From Lentzea aerocolonigenes (GTDB lineage: Bacteria > Actinomycetota > Actinomycetes > Mycobacteriales > Pseudonocardiaceae): DNA of 7,507 nucleotides. The translations under genes and the position numbers were made by a program. Below, one piece after another: positions 1 to 5,748 of this stretch (position 1 is its first letter; every line of letters starts with the position of its first letter). Under the pieces are notes generated by a model. That model worked only from the letters and a program-made list of their open reading frames with translations. It was not told the origin of the DNA and ran no database searches. The stretch spans positions 1 through 7,507 of the forward strand of contig NZ_JYJG01000520.1 in the NCBI RefSeq assembly GCF_000955955.1, written 5' to 3'.

Positions 1-534
1 GTCGACTGGGCCCGCTGGACCATGTACGGCGACACCACCGCACGCGACCGCCTCCCCACCGACGCATCCGGATCCAACACCAGGTGGGAAGCCCAGCTGG
101 GCGAGACGCCTGGAGGACCTGGCGTCTACACCTTGACGGCCCAGCACAGCGGCAAGGCCGCCGAAGTCGACGGCGCCTCCACGGCCGTCGGCGCACTGCT
201 GGTCCAGCGGACCGCCGGAAGTGGCACCAACCAGCAGTTCGAGTTCGTGGACGCCGGCGACGGCCACGTCCGCCTCAAGGCCCGCCACAGCAGCCTGTTC
301 CTCCAGCCCACGGGCACCACGACCGGCTCGGACGTCGTCCAGCAGGCCGACAGCGGGGCAACCAGCCAGCAATGGCGCGTCGTCGACCACGGCAACAACG
401 TGATCAGCCTCGTCAACCGGCAGTCCGGCCTCGCCATGGACGTGTGGGAGTACTCGAGCGCCGACGGCGCCCGCATCTCCCAGTGGACCTACACCGGCAA
501 CGCCAACCAGCGCTTCGCTCGCCGCCCCGTCTGA
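1..534 (+). CDS. C-terminal part of a protein ending in a ricin-type beta-trefoil lectin (CBM13-like) domain, 5' end outside window
   Basis: The frame is open from base 1 and ends with TGA at 532-534, giving 177 residues of a larger protein that begins upstream. The first 35 or so residues (DWARWTMYGD followed by ARDRLP) look like the end of a catalytic or linker region that I cannot assign. From about residue 45 the sequence has three beta-trefoil repeats. Each has a hydrophobic 'xLxV'-type strand and ends in a QxW-like motif: NQQF, SQQW and NQRF. This is the signature of ricin B / CBM13 lectin modules, which bind sugars such as galactose or xylan and anchor secreted actinomycete enzymes to polysaccharide. 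Two of the three QxW motifs have Phe for Trp, a common variation. The protein is presumably secreted, but the signal peptide is not in view. Its downstream neighbours are secreted carbohydrate-active enzymes, so a polysaccharide- or ester-degrading role is likely. The domain call is fairly secure; the enzyme class is unknown. Confidence 0.82.
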   Translation, partial: VDWARWTMYGDTTARDRLPTDASGSNTRWEAQLGETPGGPGVYTLTAQHSGKAAEVDGASTAVGALLVQRTAGSGTNQQFEFVDAGDGHVRLKARHSSLFLQPTGTTTGSDVVQQADSGATSQQWRVVDHGNNVISLVNRQSGLAMDVWEYSSADGARISQWTYTGNANQRFARRPV

Positions 535-557
535 GACCACACCCGGCCGGCACGTGG

Positions 558-579
558 CCCGCGCCAGACCTGGCGCGGG
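558..579 (+). terminator. Hairpin terminator after the lectin-domain gene
   Basis: A perfect 9-bp stem (CCCGCGCCA / TGGCGCGGG) with a four-base GACC loop starts 23 bases after the stop codon. The sequence after it is pyrimidine-rich (TCCTCTTCC) but has no true T-run, which is common for terminators in high-GC actinomycetes. It probably separates the upstream gene from the esterase operon. Confidence 0.72.
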
Positions 580-717
580 TCCTCTTCCACTGCCACACAA
601 CGGATGGATCCACGGGTGCTTCGGGGTGCGGCGCCGGGCGCTCCCCTGCCAGTGCGCATTCCGCGGCGGGGCCACACCCGACACGCCATGCTCAACGAGC
701 GCGCGGTGCCAGCACTC

Positions 718-837
718 AGGATTCACCCGGTTTCGACGTCAGCTTGTCGAACGTCATGTCGATTCGACTGCCGCGGAAACCGCGTGCGAGCGAACTTGTC
801 GTCGCGACGAACCGATCGTCTCAAAAGGATTCACCCG
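718..837. repeat. 12-bp direct repeat AGGATTCACCCG, with a third inverted core at 874-880
   Basis: AGGATTCACCCG occurs exactly at 718-729 and again at 826-837, 108 bases apart. The core GATTCAC appears a third time in inverted orientation as GTGAATC at 874-880. All three lie in non-coding DNA upstream of the esterase operon. They could be binding sites of one regulator or remnants of a local duplication; the flanks do not match. Confidence 0.5.
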
Positions 838-926
838 CAAGACACGGTCTGCTGACCATGCCCGCTGAACTGCGTGAATCGTTGCAAGTCGACCTGTACC
901 CCAGCAGGAGAAACACAGGAAGAGCG

Positions 927-953
927 TACCTGGAAACCGCTTACCACCAGGTA
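927..953. promoter_or_regulatory. Nested dyad: candidate operator, including a LacI-type operator-like palindrome
   Basis: TACCTGG (927-933) and CCAGGTA (947-953) form a perfect 7-bp inverted repeat with a 13-base spacer. Inside it, TGGAAACCGCTTACCA (931-946) is an imperfect 16-bp palindrome with six of eight pairs matching and a central CG. That resembles the operators of LacI/GalR-family regulators, which often control carbohydrate-enzyme genes in actinomycetes (for example CebR sites, with TGG...CCA ends and a central CG). The two dyads are not co-centred. It lies about 115 bases upstream of the first esterase start. No regulator gene of this family is in the window, so the assignment rests on resemblance only. 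Confidence 0.35.
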
Positions 954-1040
954 TATCAACAGATTTTGCTCTTGCGCCGAGGCTTGAAGCGGTTCATCGT
1001 AACTACCCGGCGTCCGACGCCTACTGGTCTCACGTCCTCC

Positions 1041-1060
1041 TTCCCTTCTGCCCGAAGGAA
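1041..1060 (+). promoter_or_regulatory. Small hairpin covering the ribosome binding site of the first esterase
   Basis: The Shine-Dalgarno-like GAAGGA (1054-1059), nine bases before the ATG at 1069, can pair with the pyrimidine stretch just upstream. TTCC-c-TTC (1041-1048) pairs with GAAGGAA (1054-1060): seven base pairs with one bulged C and a five-base loop. In the mRNA this could mask the ribosome binding site. The stem is short, so its effect is uncertain. Confidence 0.3.
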
Positions 1061-1068
1061 AACCAGCG

Positions 1069-2049
1069 ATGAGAAGTCTGACCGTCGCACTGGTCTTGAT
1101 GTTCGCGGCTGCGCTCGTCACACCGCAGGCCGTCGCGGCCACGGACGTCGGCGTGGCGGATCCCAACCTCCACTACACGGGCCGGTGGCACGCGGACGGC
1201 TCGTTGCGGGTTCCCAACTGGGCCGGCGCATACGTCCAAACGTCGTTCACCGGCACCACGGTCCGGGTGAAACTGCGGAACGCGGTCAACATCTACGTCA
1301 GCATCGACGGCGGTGCCGACGTGTTCCACCAGGGCGCGCGCGGCACGGTCAACCTCACTCCGCGTCCTCTGGCCATGGGAACGCACCGGATGCGCATCGC
1401 GTTCCGTTCCGGCGACACGGTGTTCGGCGGCCTCGTGCTGGACTCCGGTGCCAGGACGGTGAACCCGGCCGTCTCGCCGAAGGTGCTGGAGTTCGTCGGC
1501 GACTCGATCACCGCGGGATACCTCGACTCGAAGCTCGCCCTGTCGTCATACGGCTGGCTGGTCGGCCAGAAGCTCGGGCTGCCGCGCACGATCGTCGCGC
1601 GGGCGGGCTACTGCCTGGTCGCGAAGGACGGCTGCGTCGGGCAGAGCACCCAGTTCTTCCGCCGGGGCAGCACCGGGGACACGGCGTGGGACTTCGGTCG
1701 CTACCAGGCCTCCGCCGTCGTGGTGAACCTGGGCACGAACGACGCGGGCCACGGAGTCGCGGCGAACACTTTCCAATCCACTTACACGCAGTTCCTGCGC
1801 GACATCCGCGCCAAATACCCGAACGCGGCCATCTTCGCGTTCGAGACGCTCAAGCGCAGGTACGTGCCGGAGACCAAGGCCGCCGTCACAGCTCGCAACA
1901 ACGCGGGCGACAGTCGCGTCTACTTCGTCGACACCGAAGGCTGGCTCACCGGCGGCGCGGACTACGCCGACGGAGACGGCCACCCGAACGACCGGGGTCA
2001 GGCCAAGATCGCCGACCGTCTCGCCCCGATCGTCACCGCACGGATTTGA
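1069..2049 (+). CDS. Secreted SGNH/GDSL carbohydrate esterase, CE2-like (first of tandem pair)
   Basis: The product has 326 residues. A Sec-type signal peptide (residues 1-23, MRSLTVALVL... to AVA, cut before ATD) shows export. Residues about 30-130 look like the beta-sandwich N-terminal domain of carbohydrate esterase family 2 (GRW, WAGAY, F-TGTTV, VSIDG). The SGNH hydrolase domain follows. Block I is GDSITAG with nucleophile Ser146, the oxyanion Gly is probably Gly180, block III is LGTND with Asn224, and block V is HPND with His305. Cys182 and Cys189 are positioned to form a disulfide and are conserved in the next gene. CE2 enzymes remove acetyl groups from xylan, mannan and related glycans, so an extracellular deacetylase is the most likely role; a lipase-like esterase is the alternative. 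ATG 1069 is supported by GAAGGA at 1054-1059 and by the signal peptide. Asp lies two and four residues before His305 (Asp303, Asp301), not three as in the classic DxxH motif. It forms an operon with the next gene. Confidence 0.88.
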   Translation: MRSLTVALVLMFAAALVTPQAVAATDVGVADPNLHYTGRWHADGSLRVPNWAGAYVQTSFTGTTVRVKLRNAVNIYVSIDGGADVFHQGARGTVNLTPRPLAMGTHRMRIAFRSGDTVFGGLVLDSGARTVNPAVSPKVLEFVGDSITAGYLDSKLALSSYGWLVGQKLGLPRTIVARAGYCLVAKDGCVGQSTQFFRRGSTGDTAWDFGRYQASAVVVNLGTNDAGHGVAANTFQSTYTQFLRDIRAKYPNAAIFAFETLKRRYVPETKAAVTARNNAGDSRVYFVDTEGWLTGGADYADGDGHPNDRGQAKIADRLAPIVTARI

Positions 2050-2060
2050 GGGGACACCAC

Positions 2061-3062
2061 GTGAGAATTCTCGTCACAGCAGCCGTTCTCGCCGGGATGG
2101 TGGTCGCGGTACCGGCCGCGTCCGCGGCGACCATCGGCTCTCCCACCGATCCCAACGTCAAGTACTTCGGTCGATGGAACACGAGTTCATCGACCGCATA
2201 CGTCTCCGAGTGGGCCGGCGCATATGTCGTCGTCGGGTTCACCGGTACGACGGTGAAGCTCAAGCAGCGCCGCGCGATCGACTTCTTCGTCAGCATCGAC
2301 GGCAGGCCCGATGTGTCCTATGTGAACCGGAGCGGCACCGTCGACCTGACGCCGACGAAACTCGCGGCCGGCCGGCACACGCTGCGCGTGTCGTACCGCC
2401 CGATCGCGGGCTCCTACAAGGGCGACGCGGTGTTCCAGGGCGTCGCCCTCGACGCCGGAGCCCAGACGTTCGTCCCGCCCGTGCCGGAGAAGATCATCGA
2501 GTTCGTCGGTGACTCGATCACCGTGGGCCAGCGTTCCTCGAAGCAGGCTCTGACCGCGTACGGCTGGCTCACCGGCGAGAAGCTCAGGGCCGGTCACACG
2601 CAGATCGCGGTGGGCGGCGCGTGCCTGCACCCGGCCGCGGACGGCTGCCTGAGCATGCGGGAGGGCTTCCTGCGCACCGGCCTCGCGCTGAACGCCCCTG
2701 CATGGAACTTCAGCCGTTACAAGGCGAACGCCGTCGTGATCAACCTCGGTACGAACGACGTCGGGCACAGCGTGACCAAGGACCAGTTCCGCTCCTCCTA
2801 CGTCACGCTGCTGCGCCGCGCGCGGGAGAAGTACCCGACTGCGGCGATCTTCGCGATGGGCACGTTCCGCAAGCGGTACCTGCCCGAGACCCAGGCTGCG
2901 GTGAAGACGCTCAACGACGGTGGCGACAGCAACGTCTACTTCGTCAACACCGAGGGCTGGATCAACGAGGCCACCGACACGGTCGACAACGTGCACCCCA
3001 ACGACCAGGGACACCGCAAGATCGCCGACCGGCTGGCGCCGATCGTCGGCGCGAAGCTCTAG
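2061..3062 (+). CDS. Secreted SGNH/GDSL carbohydrate esterase, CE2-like (second of tandem pair)
   Basis: The product has 333 residues and starts at GTG 2061, with GAGGGG at 2048-2053 as ribosome binding site and a signal peptide directly behind it (MRILVTAAVL... to ASA, residues 1-22). The frame stays open far upstream, but only this start gives an exported protein. The layout matches the preceding esterase: an N-terminal CE2-like beta-sandwich (about 28-135), then an SGNH domain with GDSITVG (Ser152), LGTND (Asn232) and D-x-x-HPND (Asp309, His312). By eye roughly half of the residues match the upstream paralogue, so the pair arose by duplication and has diverged considerably. The two Cys of the GACL...DGC segment are conserved. 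The 11-bp gap makes co-transcription almost certain. The Asp is at the classic -3 position, unlike in the first copy, which may mean different substrates or catalytic tuning. Polysaccharide deacetylation outside the cell is inferred. Confidence 0.88.
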   Translation: MRILVTAAVLAGMVVAVPAASAATIGSPTDPNVKYFGRWNTSSSTAYVSEWAGAYVVVGFTGTTVKLKQRRAIDFFVSIDGRPDVSYVNRSGTVDLTPTKLAAGRHTLRVSYRPIAGSYKGDAVFQGVALDAGAQTFVPPVPEKIIEFVGDSITVGQRSSKQALTAYGWLTGEKLRAGHTQIAVGGACLHPAADGCLSMREGFLRTGLALNAPAWNFSRYKANAVVINLGTNDVGHSVTKDQFRSSYVTLLRRAREKYPTAAIFAMGTFRKRYLPETQAAVKTLNDGGDSNVYFVNTEGWINEATDTVDNVHPNDQGHRKIADRLAPIVGAKL

Positions 3063-3074
3063 CCGCGACAAGAA

Positions 3075-3105
3075 CGCGCGCGGGCCGTCTGCCGGCCCGC
3101 GCGTG
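3075..3105 (+). terminator. Strong GC hairpin between the esterases and the galactanase gene
   Basis: CGCGCGGGCCG (3077-3087) and CGGCCCGCGCG (3093-3103) form a perfect 11-bp stem with a TCTGC loop, extendable by a G-U and a C-G pair. It begins 12 bases after the stop of the second esterase. No T-run follows; the downstream sequence is GAACACCACCCC. It may terminate transcription or act as a partial terminator or mRNA stabiliser, because the next gene starts only 43 bases later. Confidence 0.7.
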
Positions 3106-3148
3106 AACACCACCCCACTCGCATCCGCACACATGTCGGGAGAGAGAC

Positions 3149-5053
3149 ATGATCGCTCGGTTTCGGGCCCGCGTCAGCGCGGCATTCGTCGTTCTCACGA
3201 CCGTGGCGGCGGCCGTGGTGTTCATGGCTCCCGCGGCGCAGGCCATTTACGGCACGGCCCAGATCAATCCGATCGAGAGCAACATCGCGGCCAAGTTCTG
3301 GGCTTCAGTCACCACGAGCAGCGGCTCGTCCACCGCCCGATCAGCCATCGACGGCAACCCGGCCACCTCCTGGTACGCGGACGGCCCCAGCGCCCGGCAG
3401 CAGCTGACCGTCGACCTCGGCGGCGCCTACGACAACCTGCGAAAGGTCAAGGTGGTGTTCGCCGATCGCGGGGTGACCTACCGGTACACCGTCGAAGTCT
3501 CGCCCGACGGCCGCCGGTGGAACGAGATCGCCGACAGGTCCCGCAACAGAACCACGGCACGGGGCGCGGTACACCTGTTCACCCGGCCGGGAACGCGTTT
3601 CGTCCGGCTCACCGTCGTGGGCACGTCAGGCCACCCCCGGATCGGGGTGAGCGAACTCCAGGTCTTCAACTACCTGCGCGACGACCTCGTCCTCGGTGCC
3701 GACATGTCCTGGATGGACGACCGCCAGACGCAGGAACACTGGATCAACCCCCTGGCAGCGGACAAGGGCGCCGGACCGCACCTGCTCGACGTCGCCAAGG
3801 ACCGCGGCATGGAGTACTCCCGGCTGCGGATCTTCAACGAGCCGAGGAGCGAGAGCTCCGGCGAACCGACACCGATCCCGCGTCAGGGCCCGGAGCGCTC
3901 GCTGCAGTCCGCACGGTGGGTCAAGGACCGGAACATGGGTCTGGGCATCGACTTCCACTACGCGGACTCGTGGGCGGACCCGAGCAAACAGCCGAAACCG
4001 CGCGCCTGGGCCGAGCTGGAGTTCGACGATCTGACCGGCGCGGTGTACGGCTTCACCCGCGACTACCTCCGCCGCCTCATCCGGCAGGGCACCAGGCCGG
4101 ACAAGGTCTCCGTCGGAAACGAGATCATCAACGGCTTCCTGTACGGCAGTGAGGCGGCCCTCATCGGGACGACCGCCCCGCCGTACTTCGTCGACCAGGC
4201 CGGCCTCTACCAATCGAAGCCCGGCGGCGGACTGCTGTGGCGCTACTGGCAGTCGTCCGACCCGGCGGAGCAACGGCTCTACAACGAGGCATGGGACCGG
4301 TTCACCACGCTCGCCACTGCCGGGATCAAGGCCGTCCGCGACACGTCGCCGAAGACCAAGGTCGAGATCCACGTGATCGTCGGCACGGATCGGCTCGCCA
4401 AGACGATGGAGTTCTGGCACCAGTTCCTCACCAGGGTGAAGGCCAAGGGCCAGAACCCCGATGTGCTCGCGATCTCCTACTACCCGGAGTGGCACGGTTC
4501 ACCCGAGGCGCTGGACGTCAACCTGCACACGATGGCGACGGCGTACCCCGGCTACGAGATCGACATCGCCGAGACCGCGTACCCCGCGTCCGGCGGCGAC
4601 GGCGCGCCGTTGCCCAACTCACCGTTTCCCCGCACCGTCCAGGGCCAGGCGGACGCGATCCAGCGGGTCTTCCAGGCCGCCAACGACGTGGTCGGCAACC
4701 AGGGCACCGGTGTGCTGGTCTGGGAACCGGCGGGCTTCCAGTCGATGTTCCGGGCTGTGCCAGGGCTGCCCAACACCTGGGAGCCGCACGCGTCGATCAA
4801 CGTGTTCAACGCGAGCCAGGCCAGGCACGTCCTCGAGGACACCGTCTACCTCACGACCCGCGTGAGCAGGATCCCGGCGTTGCCCTCCTCGATCCGCGAG
4901 CTCGCCACCTCGAACAACGCCGTCACCTCGATTCCCGTTCGATGGCAGGCACTTCCGGGCGGTGCAACCGACAAGCCCGGCGAGGTCGTGGTTGTCGGAA
5001 CGACGGCGCTGGGCAAGGTCACCGCGGTCATCGACGTCGTCCCGACCCGTTGA
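3149..5053 (+). CDS. Secreted GH53 endo-beta-1,4-galactanase with discoidin and Ig-like domains
   Basis: The product has 634 residues. The signal peptide spans residues 1-32 (cut after AQA). Residues about 33-175 form an F5/8 type C (discoidin, CBM32-like) domain, with AIDGNPATSW near its start and GVSELQVF at its end, probably for carbohydrate binding. Residues about 180-565 are the GH53 catalytic barrel: GADMSWM, LGIDFHYADSWADPSKQ-KP, VGNEI-NG with acid/base Glu325, SYYPEWHG (443-450), IAETAYP with nucleophile Glu475, and VWEPAG (524-529). GH53 enzymes cut beta-1,4-galactan, the side chains of rhamnogalacturonan I. The last 70 or so residues resemble a Big_4 bacterial Ig-like domain (LPSSI, PVRW, PGEVVVVGT). 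The start is supported by GGGAGAGAG at 3138-3146. The two catalytic Glu are 150 residues apart, against roughly 100-110 in the fungal and Bacillus enzymes I recall, because of a loop of about 43 residues (336-378). The usual WEPAW has Gly at its last position. Confidence 0.93.
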   Translation: MIARFRARVSAAFVVLTTVAAAVVFMAPAAQAIYGTAQINPIESNIAAKFWASVTTSSGSSTARSAIDGNPATSWYADGPSARQQLTVDLGGAYDNLRKVKVVFADRGVTYRYTVEVSPDGRRWNEIADRSRNRTTARGAVHLFTRPGTRFVRLTVVGTSGHPRIGVSELQVFNYLRDDLVLGADMSWMDDRQTQEHWINPLAADKGAGPHLLDVAKDRGMEYSRLRIFNEPRSESSGEPTPIPRQGPERSLQSARWVKDRNMGLGIDFHYADSWADPSKQPKPRAWAELEFDDLTGAVYGFTRDYLRRLIRQGTRPDKVSVGNEIINGFLYGSEAALIGTTAPPYFVDQAGLYQSKPGGGLLWRYWQSSDPAEQRLYNEAWDRFTTLATAGIKAVRDTSPKTKVEIHVIVGTDRLAKTMEFWHQFLTRVKAKGQNPDVLAISYYPEWHGSPEALDVNLHTMATAYPGYEIDIAETAYPASGGDGAPLPNSPFPRTVQGQADAIQRVFQAANDVVGNQGTGVLVWEPAGFQSMFRAVPGLPNTWEPHASINVFNASQARHVLEDTVYLTTRVSRIPALPSSIRELATSNNAVTSIPVRWQALPGGATDKPGEVVVVGTTALGKVTAVIDVVPTR

Positions 5054-5165
5054 CCGCAGGGCACCTGGGAGTGATCGCGGTGTGCAGGTACTCCTGATCA
5101 CCGGCGCGAACGCCCTGGCCCGCGGTGCCCAGCCGAGTTCGTGGAGCTGCCGCGGATCCGGGGGG
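5054..5165. other. Short spacer between convergent genes
   Basis: This 112-base gap separates the galactanase (+) from the HxlR-type regulator (-). It has no clean terminator. The possible structures are weak: GTGATC/GATCAC at 5071-5076 and 5096-5101 around a small CAGG-TACT-CCTG hairpin (5085-5096). The best stem nearby lies inside the end of the regulator gene (5180-5199). Confidence 0.5.
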
Positions 5166-5657
5166 TCAGCGTTCGACCGGCCGGGCGCCGGGGCCCGGCT
5201 CCGCGACCACGTCGCGAGCGGCTTCGATGTCATGGCCCTTCGAGCACCTCAGGATCGTCCCGACCAGGGCGCCGCAACCCTGATGCCGCAATGTCACAGT
5301 GGGGCGGCCGCCGGTCAGCCAGCGGTCGGCCCAGCCGATCATGGCGATCAACGTGAACATCAGATCGCGCCCCTTCTCGGTGAGCCGGTACTCCGCCCGT
5401 TCACGCGCACCCGGCTCCTTGTAGGGCACCTTGACGAGCAGTTCCTGCGTGACCAGCTCACGCAGCCGGGAGGACAGCGCGGCGGGGCTCATGCCGGTCC
5501 GGCGCAGGAAGTCGTCGAAACGGCGGGTGCCGTAGAACGCCTCACGCATGACCAGTCCCATCGTGGGTGGCGCCAACGCCGCCAGTGCCAGCGCGACCGA
5601 ATCCGGATTGAGGTTCCAGGCGTCGCGGTCCCACTCCGGCACGTCGTGGTGATCCAT
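5166..5657 (-). CDS. HxlR-family winged-helix transcriptional regulator
   Basis: The product has 163 residues from ATG at 5657. A perfect GGAGG lies seven bases upstream (5665-5669 on the + strand), so this start is preferred to the ATG at 5699, which would add 14 unconserved residues and run through the promoter. The HxlR helix-turn-helix is clear: REAFYGTRRFDDFLRRTG, then SPAALSSRLRELV (residues 57-69), a wing with VPYKEPG and EYRLTEKGRDL (89-99), and a WADRWL helix (109-114). The usual Cys just before the first helix of redox-sensing members is missing (NPDSVALAL instead). The C-terminal tail has H125-x2-C128-x9-C138-x3-H142, resembling the Cys-rich metal-site tail of longer family members with His in place of one Cys. 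The gene is divergent from the oxidoreductase operon and next to a perfect inverted repeat, so it most likely represses that operon and itself in response to a small molecule. The ligand is unknown. Confidence 0.88.
   Translation of the reverse strand: MDHHDVPEWDRDAWNLNPDSVALALAALAPPTMGLVMREAFYGTRRFDDFLRRTGMSPAALSSRLRELVTQELLVKVPYKEPGARERAEYRLTEKGRDLMFTLIAMIGWADRWLTGGRPTVTLRHQGCGALVGTILRCSKGHDIEAARDVVAEPGPGARPVER
5180..5199. repeat. GC-rich inverted repeat at the 3' end of the regulator gene, possible terminator hairpin
   Basis: GCCGGGC (5180-5186) and GCCCGGC (5193-5199) form a perfect 7-bp stem with a six-base loop, just inside the last codons of the regulator. Being symmetric, it could help end transcription from either convergent gene. 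Lack of a T-run and its position inside coding sequence make this tentative. Confidence 0.25.
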
Positions 5658-5677
5658 TCCACATCCTCCGGCCTGAC

Positions 5678-5707
5678 TTGCCTGTGCGAGACTCAGCATC
5701 CTAACCT
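5678..5707 (+). promoter_or_regulatory. Candidate promoter of the oxidoreductase operon
   Basis: TTGCCT (5678-5683) and TAACCT (5702-5707) are spaced 18 bases apart and resemble a housekeeping sigma-factor promoter. Transcription would start near 5714, inside the inverted repeat, so a bound regulator would block it. Assigned by eye from consensus likeness only. Confidence 0.4.
5698..5703 (-). promoter_or_regulatory. Candidate -10 box of the regulator promoter
   Basis: On the - strand TAGGAT is a good actinomycete -10 box. A -35-like TGACTT lies 19 bases upstream, inside the right arm of the inverted repeat (5723-5728). Transcription would begin near 5690, giving a leader of about 30 bases that contains the GGAGG. 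The spacing is longer than ideal, so confidence is moderate to low. Confidence 0.38.
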
Positions 5708-5748
5708 GACTTCAGATCATTGAAGTCAGATGGTGAGGAGATGGTCAG

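Larger units (their letters stand above)
535..1068. other. Non-coding, dyad-rich intergenic region upstream of the esterase pair
   Basis: About 530 bases have no convincing gene. The open frames here lack ribosome binding sites, the G/C third-position bias of the neighbours, and any recognisable protein motif. The stretch is richer in A/T than the genes, most clearly around 880-1000, as expected for a promoter and leader. Besides the terminator at 558-579 it contains several short symmetries: GTCGA-T-TCGAC (758-768), CGCGG-AAA-CCGCG (772-784), the 12-bp palindrome TCGTCGCGACGA (799-810) and the dyad at 927-953. It also holds a 12-bp direct repeat, AGGATTCACCCG, at 718-729 and 826-837. I found no clear -35/-10 pair, so the promoter of the esterase operon is not placed. 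Confidence 0.6.
5673..5729. promoter_or_regulatory. Candidate HxlR operator: perfect inverted repeat plus an extra half-site
   Basis: CTGACTTCA (5706-5714) and TGAAGTCAG (5721-5729) are a perfect 9-bp inverted repeat around a six-base spacer. A further CTGACTT (5673-5679) lies 33 bases to the left in the same orientation, about three helical turns, directly beside the regulator's Shine-Dalgarno. A shorter GTCAG (5744-5748) abuts the oxidoreductase start. HxlR proteins bind as dimers to inverted repeats with ACTT/AAGT-like cores. The position between divergent genes, one of them the regulator, makes this the expected operator. Confidence 0.72.

Noticed and set aside
554..868. Small open frames in the intergenic region (554-868 and 604-855, + strand)
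   Set aside because: No ribosome binding site, no G/C third-position bias, no motif, and they start at or inside the terminator region.
84..2060. Long open frame on the + strand running into the second esterase, giving an apparent 992-residue protein
   Set aside because: Its upstream part overlaps the lectin-domain gene, the non-coding leader and the first esterase in another frame, is Arg-rich low-complexity, and has no start signal. Only the part from GTG 2061 has a ribosome binding site, signal peptide and family motifs.
2187..3134. 315-residue open frame on the - strand opposite the second esterase
   Set aside because: It is the antisense shadow of a GC-rich gene: its Val/Arg/Asp/Gly-rich composition has no recognisable domain, and it overlaps a well-supported gene throughout.
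3626..4495. 289-residue open frame on the - strand opposite the galactanase
   Set aside because: Antisense shadow of the GH53 gene, with no motif or convincing ribosome binding site.
4237..5097. 286-residue open frame on the + strand overlapping the galactanase
   Set aside because: Out-of-frame shadow, rich in Arg and Gly, inside a gene with intact catalytic motifs to its end.
5082..5140. Stretch translating as VQVLLITGANALARG, reminiscent of the N-terminus of a short-chain dehydrogenase
   Set aside because: Only about 15 residues look alike. The frame then runs antisense through the regulator without any dehydrogenase motif, and there is no proper ribosome binding site. A gene remnant is possible but chance is more likely.
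5658..5699. Alternative upstream start of the regulator at 5699, adding 14 residues
   Set aside because: The extra residues do not resemble the family, there is no Shine-Dalgarno before 5699, and the segment overlaps the candidate -10 box. The ATG at 5657 has a perfect GGAGG at ideal spacing.
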